The notes: a model not told the origin generated them from the sequence alone. A stretch of DNA of 8,147 nt from Bacillota bacterium (GCA_023417285.1 JAEZFR010000073.1:1-8147), one strand, 5' to 3'; counted from the first letter of the stretch, positions 1 through 6,716 are shown. Numbers and translations: made by a program.

Positions 1-704
1 TTGTAAGGGTCCAGAGTGATGGAACAGATGCAGATGTACAACCCGGTGGGCGTCCTAATTTTAATGGTGGAAATATGCCACAAAGAGATGGAACGGCTCC
101 TACTGATGGGACTATGCCGCAAAGAGACGGAACAGCTCCTACTGATGGGACTATGCCGCAAAGAGACAGAGCAACTCCTTCTGGTGGAACTATGCCGCAA
201 ATAGACGGAGCAACTTCTTCTGATGGAACTATGCCGCAGGGGAATCAAGCTTCAAATGAGAGTAAGACAAACAATCAGAGCACAAATAGAAGAAGTTTCT
301 CTTCGGGCTACGCAAATAATCAGAGCGCAAACAATAGTGGTAATACAACAAGCAGCTCCAATACCTCTGGCTCAACTAAAAGAGCAGTGTCGAATACCAA
401 TCAGCAGTATTACGCCAATACCACTATGAAAGTTGTGGAGTTAGGAATAAATAACGAGCAATATGTTGAAATCACAAGTGGTCTTTCTGAAGGAGATGTT
501 GTAGTACTTCCACCACTAGTAACGTCAAGCTCATCTAGTACTAATACCAATAACCAATCAGGTCTAGGCTTCGGAGGTATGGGTATGGGTATGGGTAGTA
601 TGGGCGGAGGAATGAGCGGTCCACCAAATATGGGTGGAGATGTGAGGAGAAGCTCTTCTTCAGAAGGCTCTAATAGGTCTTCGAGTACTAATAGGAGTAA
701 TTAA
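1..704 (+). CDS. RND/MacA-type efflux periplasmic adaptor (membrane-fusion) protein, C-terminal part
   Basis: The reading frame is open from base 3 to a TAA at 702-704, so the 5' end lies outside the window. Such adaptors link an inner-membrane ABC permease to the cell exterior; in Gram-positives the model is YknX of the YknWXYZ exporter. Recognisable is the last strand set of the membrane-proximal domain at about 420-518, with the pattern V-E-L-G-I ... Y-V-E-I-T-S-G-L-S-E-G-D-V-V-V, typical of the family C-terminus. In front of it is a long hydrophilic low-complexity insert: four and a partial fifth copy of a 13-residue repeat beginning MPQ, then an Asn/Ser/Gln/Thr-rich stretch. After it comes a Gly/Met-rich and Ser/Arg-rich tail of about 60 residues. 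The ATPase and permease follow directly, which supports the assignment. The family is fairly sure; the substrate is unknown. The tail of the gene is the first unit of a tandem repeat array. Confidence 0.82.
   Translation, partial: VRVQSDGTDADVQPGGRPNFNGGNMPQRDGTAPTDGTMPQRDGTAPTDGTMPQRDRATPSGGTMPQIDGATSSDGTMPQGNQASNESKTNNQSTNRRSFSSGYANNQSANNSGNTTSSSNTSGSTKRAVSNTNQQYYANTTMKVVELGINNEQYVEITSGLSEGDVVVLPPLVTSSSSSTNTNNQSGLGFGGMGMGMGSMGGGMSGPPNMGGDVRRSSSSEGSNRSSSTNRSN
75..260 (+). repeat. In-frame 39-bp tandem repeat inside the adaptor gene
   Basis: Units start at 75, 114, 153 and 192, with a decaying fifth at 231. Each full unit encodes 13 residues of the pattern MPQ-x-D-x-x-x-x-x-x-G-T. Units 1 and 2 encode identical peptides but differ at three bases, all in third codon positions. 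Units 3 and 4 have amino-acid changes. The repeat lengthens a disordered linker inside the membrane-proximal region and keeps the reading frame. Copy number probably varies between strains (inference). Confidence 0.9.
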
Positions 705-793
705 TTGCTCTCATAAATAGAGGTAATTAATCGCTCTCATAAATAGAGGTAATTAATCGCTCTCATGAAATAATAGGGCAATTAATGACTCAA
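690..793 (+). repeat. 26-bp tandem array starting in the adaptor gene's last codons
   Basis: Unit 1 (690-714, 25 nt) contains the last four sense codons and the TAA stop of the adaptor gene. Units 2 (715-740) and 3 (741-766) are identical 26-mers that differ from unit 1 by a few bases. Unit 4 (767-793) is degenerate and runs up to the ribosome binding site of the next gene. Each unit keeps the core AATTAAT with its TAA. Units 1 to 3 contain CTCT and, seven bases later, AGAG, a potential four-bp hairpin. The 26-nt period places the copied TAA in all three frames. It fills the whole gap between adaptor and ATPase genes. Confidence 0.88.
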
Positions 794-807
794 GAAAGGA
801 AACCGTG

Positions 808-1485
808 ATGATAGAGATTACTAACATGTGCAAAATATATCGCATGGGTGACAATGAAATATACGCTTTGAATAATGTATCCCTCAGCATAGCAAAGCAT
901 GAGTTTGTAGCAATTGTAGGGCCTTCAGGTTCGGGGAAGTCTACGCTTATGAATATGCTGGGTTGCTTGGATGTTCCTACCTCCGGACAATATTACCTGG
1001 ACCAAAGTGAAGTTAGCAGGTTAAACGATAATCAGCTTGCAGAAATAAGAAATTTTAAGATAGGTTTCATTTTCCAGGGGTTTAATTTACTTAAAAAGCT
1101 AACTGCAATTGAAAATGTGGAGCTGCCATTGATATATCAGGGTATTGGACACAAGGAAAGGTACAGGCGCAGCATGGAGGCACTTGAAATGGTAGGCTTG
1201 GCGGATAGAATGAAGCATACGCCAAATGAACTATCGGGCGGCCAGCAGCAAAGGGTTGCAATAGCAAGAGCACTGGTGAGCAATCCACCATTAATTTTGG
1301 CAGATGAGCCTACCGGAAATCTGGATACAAAATCGGGTACAGATATTATGAATGTATTAAAGATATTACATAAAAATGGGAACACAATCGTTCTTATTAC
1401 TCATGATAATACAATTGCTTCACAGGCAAAAAGAATTGTAAAAATACAGGATGGTTCCATAATTGAGGATAAGGAGGCGGTGTAA
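808..1485 (+). CDS. MacB/LolD/YknY-type ABC transporter ATP-binding protein
   Basis: Cytoplasmic ATPase that powers the adjacent FtsX-like permease; the family drives mechanotransmission exporters of lipids, peptides or toxins. All ABC motifs are intact in the 225-residue protein: Walker A GPSGSGKST at 38-46, Q-loop Gln90, signature LSGGQ at 142-146, Walker B LILADE at 162-167, D-loop GNLD at 170-173 and switch His199. The length and the phrase ADEPTGNLD are typical of the MacB/LolD subfamily. I chose ATG 808 because the AAGGA at 796-800 sits seven bases upstream; the GTG at 805 would be only four bases away but remains possible. The stop codon abuts the ATG of the permease gene, so the two are probably translationally coupled. 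Substrate unknown. Confidence 0.93.
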   Translation: MIEITNMCKIYRMGDNEIYALNNVSLSIAKHEFVAIVGPSGSGKSTLMNMLGCLDVPTSGQYYLDQSEVSRLNDNQLAEIRNFKIGFIFQGFNLLKKLTAIENVELPLIYQGIGHKERYRRSMEALEMVGLADRMKHTPNELSGGQQQRVAIARALVSNPPLILADEPTGNLDTKSGTDIMNVLKILHKNGNTIVLITHDNTIASQAKRIVKIQDGSIIEDKEAV

Positions 1486-2664
1486 ATGGGCTTTCTTCAA
1501 GCCTATAAAATGGCCTTGAAAAGTATTGCAAACAATAAAGTCAGGTCCTTCCTAACAATGTTAGGGGTTATCATTGGAGTAGGTTCTGTTATAACAGCAG
1601 TTGCTTTTGCTCAAGGAAGCACCAAAAGCATAACTGACCAGATACAAGGGCTGGGCAGTAACCTTATTACTATAAGTATTACGGGCAGAAACAGTAATAG
1701 AAATATTACATATAGCGAATTACAAACATTTTCTGCGAATAATGCTGATGAAATATCCATGTTAGCACCGGTTGTGTCCGGTAGTATGACATTAAAGGCG
1801 GGTACAAAAAACAGAACATCTTCTGTTATTGGTACTAGTGAAGACTATGAAACTATTAAAAGCAGACATGTTCAGGCGGGGCGCTTTATTCTGTCCTTTG
1901 ATAATGACTATAAGCTAAAAACTGCCATTATAGGTACGGCGGTTGCAAATGATTTGTTTGAGGGGCAGAATCCCATTGGGCAGACCATGAAAATTAATGG
2001 TGAAATTTTTACCGTTGTTGGACTATTACAGGAAATTGCGAATTCACAGGATTCCTCCGAGGACGATACTGTTATTATACCTGTAACCGTTGCTCAGAGG
2101 CTTAGCCGAAATGCAAACATACGCTCTTTCCTGGTTCAGGCTACAGATGCTACCAAGGTCGATGCAGCTATGGCAAAGCTGGAAGCATACTTGCTAAATA
2201 TTTATTCCAGTGAGAATGCATTCAAGGTTTCAAATCAGGCCCAAATACTTGAAACACTAAACACAATAACCGGAACGCTGATGGTTGTATTGGGAGGTAT
2301 TGCAGCTATATCACTAATTGTTGGTGGAATTGGAATTATGAATATCATGCTGGTTTCTGTAACCGAAAGAACCAGAGAAATAGGCATCAGAAAGGCAATT
2401 GGAGCAAAAAGAAAAAATATAATGGTACAATTTTTGATTGAAGCAATAATGATTACAGGAATTGGTGGACTTACGGGAATTGGGATAGGACTTTTTTGTA
2501 TTAAGTTCATCATTGGTGGTTTCAAAATTACAACACCAGTATATTCGCCATTCTGGATTATGCTATCATTTGGCATTTCATTGGGCGTAGGCGTTGTATT
2601 TGGATTATTCCCTGCTTACAAGGCGGCCAGACTGAATCCTATAGAAGCACTTAGATTTGAATAG
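1486..2664 (+). CDS. MacB/YknZ-type ABC transporter permease (FtsX family)
   Basis: Membrane subunit of 392 residues, a normal length for Gram-positive MacB-like permeases. One membrane segment lies near the N-terminus (about 20-45), followed by an extracytoplasmic MacB-type core domain (about 50-255). The FtsX domain then has three membrane segments at about 263-289, 315-340 and 356-378. Typical motifs are the cytoplasmic coupling region NIMLVSVTERTREIGIRKAIGA after segment two and the end motif FPAYKAARLNPIEALRFE. An AAGGAGG at 1471-1477, inside the ATPase gene, sits eight bases before the ATG, and the ATG directly follows the ATPase stop. Adaptor, ATPase and permease form one exporter operon like yknXYZ. 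The final codons seed a repeat array. Confidence 0.93.
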   Translation: MGFLQAYKMALKSIANNKVRSFLTMLGVIIGVGSVITAVAFAQGSTKSITDQIQGLGSNLITISITGRNSNRNITYSELQTFSANNADEISMLAPVVSGSMTLKAGTKNRTSSVIGTSEDYETIKSRHVQAGRFILSFDNDYKLKTAIIGTAVANDLFEGQNPIGQTMKINGEIFTVVGLLQEIANSQDSSEDDTVIIPVTVAQRLSRNANIRSFLVQATDATKVDAAMAKLEAYLLNIYSSENAFKVSNQAQILETLNTITGTLMVVLGGIAAISLIVGGIGIMNIMLVSVTERTREIGIRKAIGAKRKNIMVQFLIEAIMITGIGGLTGIGIGLFCIKFIIGGFKITTPVYSPFWIMLSFGISLGVGVVFGLFPAYKAARLNPIEALRFE

Positions 2665-2756
2665 AGGTGTTTAAGTTTGTAAGAGGTGCTTATATTAAAG
2701 GTTCCTAGATTTGAATAGAGGCGCTTAGTTTTGAATAAAAGTTCATAGATTAAAAC
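2650..2756 (+). repeat. About 20-nt tandem array starting in the permease gene's last codons
   Basis: Unit 1 (2650-2669) covers the last four sense codons and the TAG stop of the permease gene. Unit 2 (2670-2688) is degenerate, unit 3 (2689-2704) barely recognisable, unit 4 (2704-2723) matches unit 1 at 18 of 20 bases, unit 5 (2724-2743) is a good match, and 2744-2756 is a fragment. The stop position reads TAG in units 1 and 4 and TAA in unit 5. No convincing rho-independent terminator or promoter was seen in 2665-2803. Confidence 0.82.
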
Positions 2757-2803
2757 TGTATTTTAAGAAACTTATTAAAATTTAAGGTTTAGGGGGAAAT
2801 TTC

Positions 2804-4750
2804 ATGCGAAAAAGAATCTTTAGCTTGATACTGGCATTTATAATGGTTGTAAGTGTTGGCTCTTCATTTGCTGCTAGCTCTGCAACAGATTACCAATCCT
2901 CACTTGCAAAGCTCAGAACATATGGAATAATAGATACGGCTGATTTAAATCTAAATGGGAACATGTCCAGGGGAGTATTTGCAAAGCTTATCGTAAATAG
3001 CACAGGAAACACCGATTTGGCAAAATCACTTTCAGTTTCAAGTATGTTCTCTGATGTGTCTGTAAAATCAGGACTTTGCGGATATATTAATGCAGCCGCA
3101 AATAAAAACTATTTATCTGCACTTTCAGATGGTAAATTCAAACCAAATGAAAATATAACATATGCTCAAGTTTGTACTGCAATGGTAAAAGCACTGGGAT
3201 ATGAAAACAATGATATTGTTGGCAGCTGGCCAAAGGGTTTCATTGATAAAGCAAAAAGCCTTGGAATTACTACAGGCTTTAGTCTTAATAGTTCGGACGC
3301 CATTACAACAAAACAGGCACTTATCATGATTGATAGATTACTTTCTACAAATGTCAAAAAAAATAATGCTTCGGAAGCAGACAAGACCTTGGCTGAATCT
3401 GCCAGTATTACTAGCGACTCTTCTAATTGGGTTTATAGCAAGCCAGAAGTTGCTATTAACTTCAATGCTTCCACCAAAAAGCTTGGTGGTATTAAGTTTG
3501 ATTCTGTAACTCCGTTCCTAAGGAATACTACCAATAACAACACGAGCCCTGTAACCACAACTGTAGGAGAGAATATCTCCATTAGTGATATCAAGGATAA
3601 GGACGTTGTTTATCAGGTGTATAACAAGATGAATGTTCTAATGTACTATCTTGTAGTGGACAACAAGGTTCAAGGTGCTATCACCAGTGTCCTACCCAAT
3701 AAGTTTTCACCTGAGACAATACAGATTAACAATGTAAGCTATCAGTTAGGAGATAATGCAAACCTTGATAAATTTAATACCAGCGCAAATGCATTCAAGG
3801 TTGGAGACAATATTACTGCTGTCCTTGGCTACGACGGAAAGATAGTTGATGCTTTTTATTCGGATGACAGTAATTGTAATGAATATGCATTTGTTGTTAA
3901 TACCCAAACAAGTGTATCAACTGATGCGGCAGATTACGGCAAGGTAAAATATACAGTAGATCTGCTTAAAGTGGATGGGACAAAAAAGACCTATATTACA
4001 GAATCTGAACCGAGCTCTTTTAAATGGACGCTAATAAAATATTCCGAGCTAACCAGTGAAAAGGTTGCATTAATGGCGGTCGGCGGAATTACCCCTACTG
4101 ATATTTACATTGATAAGGATCAAAGAAAATTTGGTTCTGGATATGTAACAGACAATGTGAAAGTATACAATTACACAGATTCTACAGTAAATCTTATAAA
4201 TTGGAACGATTTGCCGGATGGGAAAATCCCTGCTGGAAAGATAAAGTACTACGTAACAACAGGAGTTTTTGACGATGCCTGTGTAATTGTAACCTATGAT
4301 ATTTTTAACCAACAGAATAAGGACTGTGTGGTTCAATCAATTCAAACGCCTGATGGTAAAAAGGTTTCTAAATATACATATTCTCTGATGTCAGGGGGAA
4401 ATAAATATACCTATTCTGACGAAAAAGAAATTATTGGAGCTACAGTTGGCAGTGTACTAAATATGAAGACCTATAACAATAATATTACTACTTTTAATCA
4501 GGTAAAAAATCCTGATGCATTATCATATATAGTGCAAGCAATGGATACAAAAAGAATTAAGCTCAATGGATTTGTTTATTCGATGAATTCAGATGTAAAA
4601 GTGTATTTCAAGGATTATTCTGGCACGCTATCCTCAAAGAGCCTTTCAGATATTGAGGTGGGTAAGACATATTCAAGTATCAAGCTGTATTGTGACAGAC
4701 CGCTTGATAACAATGGTAAGGTTTCAATGATAGTTATAGGCTTGAATTAA
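2804..4750 (+). CDS. Secreted S-layer homology (SLH) domain protein with uncharacterised C-terminal region
   Basis: A 648-residue exported protein. Residues 1-23 form a signal peptide (MRKR, hydrophobic core, likely cut after SFA). Three SLH-like modules follow. The first is at about 32-68 (LRTYGIID ... MSRGVFAKL). The second, at about 82-138, is the clearest (FSDV ... GKFKPNENITYAQ ... KALGY). The third, at about 141-185, has WPKGFIDKAKSLGI and an ITTKQALIMIDRLL end. SLH modules bind pyruvylated secondary cell-wall polymers, so the protein is likely held in the wall. Residues about 190-648 have no domain I recognise: they look beta-rich, with many short Gly/Asp turns and Thr/Val/Tyr strands. 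AGGGGGA at 2791-2797 sits six bases before the ATG. It looks like a single-gene unit. Function beyond wall attachment is unknown. Confidence 0.9.
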   Translation: MRKRIFSLILAFIMVVSVGSSFAASSATDYQSSLAKLRTYGIIDTADLNLNGNMSRGVFAKLIVNSTGNTDLAKSLSVSSMFSDVSVKSGLCGYINAAANKNYLSALSDGKFKPNENITYAQVCTAMVKALGYENNDIVGSWPKGFIDKAKSLGITTGFSLNSSDAITTKQALIMIDRLLSTNVKKNNASEADKTLAESASITSDSSNWVYSKPEVAINFNASTKKLGGIKFDSVTPFLRNTTNNNTSPVTTTVGENISISDIKDKDVVYQVYNKMNVLMYYLVVDNKVQGAITSVLPNKFSPETIQINNVSYQLGDNANLDKFNTSANAFKVGDNITAVLGYDGKIVDAFYSDDSNCNEYAFVVNTQTSVSTDAADYGKVKYTVDLLKVDGTKKTYITESEPSSFKWTLIKYSELTSEKVALMAVGGITPTDIYIDKDQRKFGSGYVTDNVKVYNYTDSTVNLINWNDLPDGKIPAGKIKYYVTTGVFDDACVIVTYDIFNQQNKDCVVQSIQTPDGKKVSKYTYSLMSGGNKYTYSDEKEIIGATVGSVLNMKTYNNNITTFNQVKNPDALSYIVQAMDTKRIKLNGFVYSMNSDVKVYFKDYSGTLSSKSLSDIEVGKTYSSIKLYCDRPLDNNGKVSMIVIGLN

Positions 4751-4792
4751 CGAAGCTAAAACTCATTTTTAACAATCCTCTTGTAGCAAAGG

Positions 4793-4881
4793 TTAAGAGC
4801 TGTTTATTGGGAAAATGATTACTTGCCAAACTTAAAGCTAATATGCTTTTGGTTTAGGCTAACCCTTTAAGCAGCTCTTAA
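4793..4881. repeat. Long imperfect inverted repeat between convergent genes
   Basis: Outer arms 4793-4806 and 4868-4881 match at 13 of 14 bases (TTAAGAGCTG core). Inside them, about 4826-4856, is a second hairpin with arms CCAAACTTAAAGC and GCTTTTGGTTTAGG around a TAATAT loop, paired with one bulge and one or two mismatches. On the plus strand the outer stem is followed by ATTTTCTT, a weak T-tract, so it may end transcription of the SLH gene. The 61-nt span between the outer arms is long for a plain terminator. A small structured RNA or a remnant of a miniature inverted-repeat element is also possible. Confidence 0.55.
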
Positions 4882-4935
4882 TTTTCTTACGGGAAGCAGA
4901 ACGCAATAAAAAATACTTAAATAATCAAAATATCG

Positions 4936-4995
4936 GCGGTACAACTCATCTTGCTGTACAACTCATCTTTTTAGTTAAGCTCAGCGTACCATCCT
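4936..4995 (-). repeat. 17-bp tandem repeat downstream of the aminotransferase gene
   Basis: Two adjacent 17-mers, 4936-4952 and 4953-4969, are identical at 16 of 17 positions. Read on the minus strand, in the direction of the aminotransferase gene, each contains GATGAGTTGTAC. The last codons of that gene (4981-4995, minus) contain GATGGTACGC and can be aligned as a shorter degenerate unit if a gap is allowed. The two intergenic copies are certain; their origin from the gene tail is less sure. Confidence 0.7.
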
Positions 4996-6144
4996 ACTTT
5001 TTTTAATTTCGTTTGCAGCCAAAATGATTCTTTCCTCTGGCTCAACCATTGCAAGCCTCACAAAACCATTTCCACTTTCGCCGAAGCTGGAACCGGGAAC
5101 TACTATTACGCCGGTCTTATCAATTAGTTCCATGGTGAAATCTACAGAAGATGTATATCCTTCTGGTAGAGGGAGCCAAGAGAACATGGTTGCTGGTGTT
5201 TTGTCAATCTTCCAGCCGATGCCATTAAATGCTTCATATAATACATTTCTTCTTTTTTCATATGTACGTCTAGTAAACTCAACACAATCTTGAGGACCGT
5301 CTAATGCTGCAATTGCTGCTCTCTGTACAGGCAAAAAAACACCGTAATCAAGATGGGACTTAATGGTTTTTAGCTGTTCTATTATTTTCTTATTCCCAAG
5401 TGCAAATGAAATTCTACAACCTGGCATATTATGAGACTTTGAGAGTGAGTTGAACTCAACGCCAATATCTTTAGCACCCTTGAAGCTCAAGAAGCTGGTG
5501 CCTTTATTCCCATCAAAAATCAGCTCACTGTATGCATTGTCATGCAGAACTATAATGTCATATTTCTTAGCAAACCATATAAGCTTCTCATAGAATTCTG
5601 GAGGAGCGGTTGCTGTTACAGGGTTATTTGGATAGGAAACTATCATTAGTTTGGCGTTATGTGCTACTGTTTCATTTATGCTATCAAAATCAATCAAAAA
5701 GTTATTATGCCGCAATAATGGCAGCTTGTAAATGTTAGCACAAGCTAGCTTTGGTCCCACTTCAAAAATTGGATAGCATGGATCGGGAACCATCACAATT
5801 TCCCCGGGGTCAGAAATTGTCAAAGCAATATGGGATAATCCATCTTGAGACCCCATCATAGATACAACCTCATCCCTCTCAAGTGAGACACAGTATCTTC
5901 TCTTATACCATCTTATTGCCGCGTCTGTCAGCTCTGGAAGGTCATTTATTGCGTATTTGTAGTTTTCTGACTTTGAACATTCCTTTGACAACACATCAAT
6001 CACGTGCTGTGCGGGTGGTAAATCAGGAGTACCAATGCTGAAATCTATAACTTGCCTATTATTTTTTATTAGTTCGCTTTTTTTTATATGTAATTGCGAA
6101 AATATTGCAGAGCATAATCCATCCATTCTTTTGGAAAAATACAT
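4981..6144 (-). CDS. PLP-dependent class I/II aminotransferase, possibly LL-diaminopimelate or alanine-type
   Basis: Cytoplasmic fold-type I aminotransferase of 387 residues, full length. Visible landmarks are the N-terminal IDFSIGTPDLPP (33-44), the substrate/cofactor region YPNNPV (171-176, Asn174), Asp202 in HDNAYSEL that pairs with the pyridine nitrogen, Lys236 in SLSKSHNMPG as the Schiff-base lysine, and Arg363 in FVRLAM as the carboxylate-binding arginine. The IGTPDLPP and YPNNPVTA signatures resemble the archaeal/firmicute DapL2-like LL-diaminopimelate aminotransferases, but these cannot be separated by eye from related alanine, aspartate or aromatic aminotransferases, so no gene symbol is given. 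The start is supported by AAAGGA about 11 bases upstream on the minus strand. It stands alone, convergent with the SLH gene and divergent from the DUF3243 gene, so context does not name the substrate. Confidence 0.9.
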   Translation of the reverse strand: MYFSKRMDGLCSAIFSQLHIKKSELIKNNRQVIDFSIGTPDLPPAQHVIDVLSKECSKSENYKYAINDLPELTDAAIRWYKRRYCVSLERDEVVSMMGSQDGLSHIALTISDPGEIVMVPDPCYPIFEVGPKLACANIYKLPLLRHNNFLIDFDSINETVAHNAKLMIVSYPNNPVTATAPPEFYEKLIWFAKKYDIIVLHDNAYSELIFDGNKGTSFLSFKGAKDIGVEFNSLSKSHNMPGCRISFALGNKKIIEQLKTIKSHLDYGVFLPVQRAAIAALDGPQDCVEFTRRTYEKRRNVLYEAFNGIGWKIDKTPATMFSWLPLPEGYTSSVDFTMELIDKTGVIVVPGSSFGESGNGFVRLAMVEPEERIILAANEIKKSRMVR

Positions 6145-6169
6145 TTATTACTCAATCCTTTCAATTTTT

Positions 6170-6198
6170 ATAATATTAATAAATATTTTACATAACAA
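6170..6198 (-). promoter_or_regulatory. Candidate sigma-A promoter for the aminotransferase gene
   Basis: On the minus strand TTGTTA (6193-6198) and TATTAT (6170-6175) are separated by 17 bases. The implied transcript would start near 6163, just before the AAAGGA ribosome binding site. Confidence 0.5.
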
Positions 6199-6209
6199 TT
6201 TCGCAAAAT

Positions 6210-6221
6210 AAAAGCGCTTTT
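6210..6221. promoter_or_regulatory. 12-bp perfect palindrome, cre/LacI-family-like operator
   Basis: AAAAGCGCTTTT is a perfect palindrome around the GCGC centre. It lies between the two divergent candidate promoters, next to the -35 of the DUF3243 promoter. It shares 11 of 14 positions with the idealised CcpA site TGAAAGCGCTTTCA but lacks the outer TG/CA bases, so binding by CcpA or another LacI-family regulator is only a suggestion. Confidence 0.35.
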
Positions 6222-6249
6222 GCATATATTTAGTTTTTTGACTCATAAT
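6220..6249 (+). promoter_or_regulatory. Candidate sigma-A promoter for the DUF3243 gene
   Basis: TTGCAT (6220-6225) and CATAAT (6244-6249) with an 18-base spacer. The start would fall near 6256, leaving a short leader with GGAGG at 6264-6268. The better-looking TTGACT at 6238 would place its -10 over the ribosome binding site and was not chosen. Confidence 0.42.
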
Positions 6250-6277
6250 AACAATAGCAGATTGGAGGAAGATTTTA

Positions 6278-6550
6278 TTGGACCTAAATAATATTGAAAC
6301 TTTTAGTGATTGGGACAAATGGAAAGCAGCGCTTGGAAAGGCAATAGATTTAGGAGAAGCTGTTGGTATGTCTGACGATACCATTGAGAAAATAGGAGTT
6401 AAAGTGGGCGATATGCTTAATGCCTTTGTGGACCCGGAGAACAAGCAGCAAAGACTTCTCCAGGAATTGTGGAGGGCAGGGGATGACCAGGAACGCAGGC
6501 ATTTAACCAATATGATTGTAAAAATGGCTAAATCCGAAGAAAGACATTGA
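6278..6550 (+). CDS. DUF3243 family protein (YmfJ-like)
   Basis: A 90-residue soluble protein resembling the DUF3243 family, of which B. subtilis YmfJ is a member. Family features are an N-terminal D-W-D-K-W-K (11-16), a LGEAVGMSDDTIEKIGVKVGD-like helix, and a conserved C-terminal core with A-F-V-D-P-E-N-K, R-L-L-Q-E-L-W and N-M-I-V-K-M. It is probably all-helical and cytoplasmic; the biochemical role is not known. The start is TTG at 6278, with GGAGGAA at 6264-6270; the first in-frame ATG would remove 29 conserved residues and has no comparable ribosome binding site. The last codons, encoding E-R-H-stop, are repeated downstream. Confidence 0.88.
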   Translation: MDLNNIETFSDWDKWKAALGKAIDLGEAVGMSDDTIEKIGVKVGDMLNAFVDPENKQQRLLQELWRAGDDQERRHLTNMIVKMAKSEERH

Positions 6551-6665
6551 TTTGTGTATAAATCGTAAATAGAAAAGACATTGATAAATGAATAAAAGGT
6601 AATCAGAAGAAAGACATTGATAGATGGATAAATTAATGAAAGACATTAAAAAGTGAATATAGGTT
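6531..6665 (+). repeat. About 35-nt tandem array starting in the DUF3243 gene's last codons
   Basis: Unit 1 (6531-6566) includes the final codons and the TGA stop. Units 2 (6567-6600), 3 (6601-6634) and 4 (6635-6665) repeat the core GAAAGACATTGA or a close variant, each followed by an A+T-rich stretch containing ATAAA or a similar run. Copy 3 restores the whole AGAAGAAAGACATTGA string. In copy 4 the TGA is replaced by TAA. The array takes up most of the gap before the lipoprotein genes. Confidence 0.88.
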
Positions 6666-6678
6666 AAATAATTTTAAC
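6663..6678. repeat. Small perfect inverted repeat upstream of the lipoprotein genes
   Basis: GTTAAA and TTTAAC are separated by TAAT. A TAGGT/ACCTA pair (6660-6664 and 6690-6694) lies around it. There is no T-tract, so it is not a standard terminator; it might be an operator or a chance palindrome in A+T-rich DNA. I saw no convincing promoter for the lipoprotein genes here, so they may be read from the DUF3243 promoter. Confidence 0.3.
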
Positions 6679-6716
6679 TTATAGTATATACCTAAATAAT
6701 AAGGAGGAAAAATTTA

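Noticed and set aside
16..204. Second plus-strand frame over the 39-bp repeats
   Set aside because: It arises from the 39-bp periodicity read in another frame; the adaptor frame continues from the left edge and has the family C-terminus.
690..793. CRISPR-like array of 26-bp repeats
   Set aside because: The units are directly adjacent without spacers, and the first unit lies inside a coding sequence.
1091..1385. Minus-strand open frames inside the ABC ATPase gene
   Set aside because: They are antisense to an intact, highly conserved ATPase and encode no recognisable domain.
2690..2803. Promoter for the SLH gene
   Set aside because: TTGAAT at 2731 has no -10 box at a suitable distance, and other hexamer pairs were weak, so no promoter is listed.
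6148..6510. Minus-strand frame of 120 codons opposite the DUF3243 gene
   Set aside because: It covers the DUF3243 gene and the divergent promoters, and the plus-strand protein has a clear family match.
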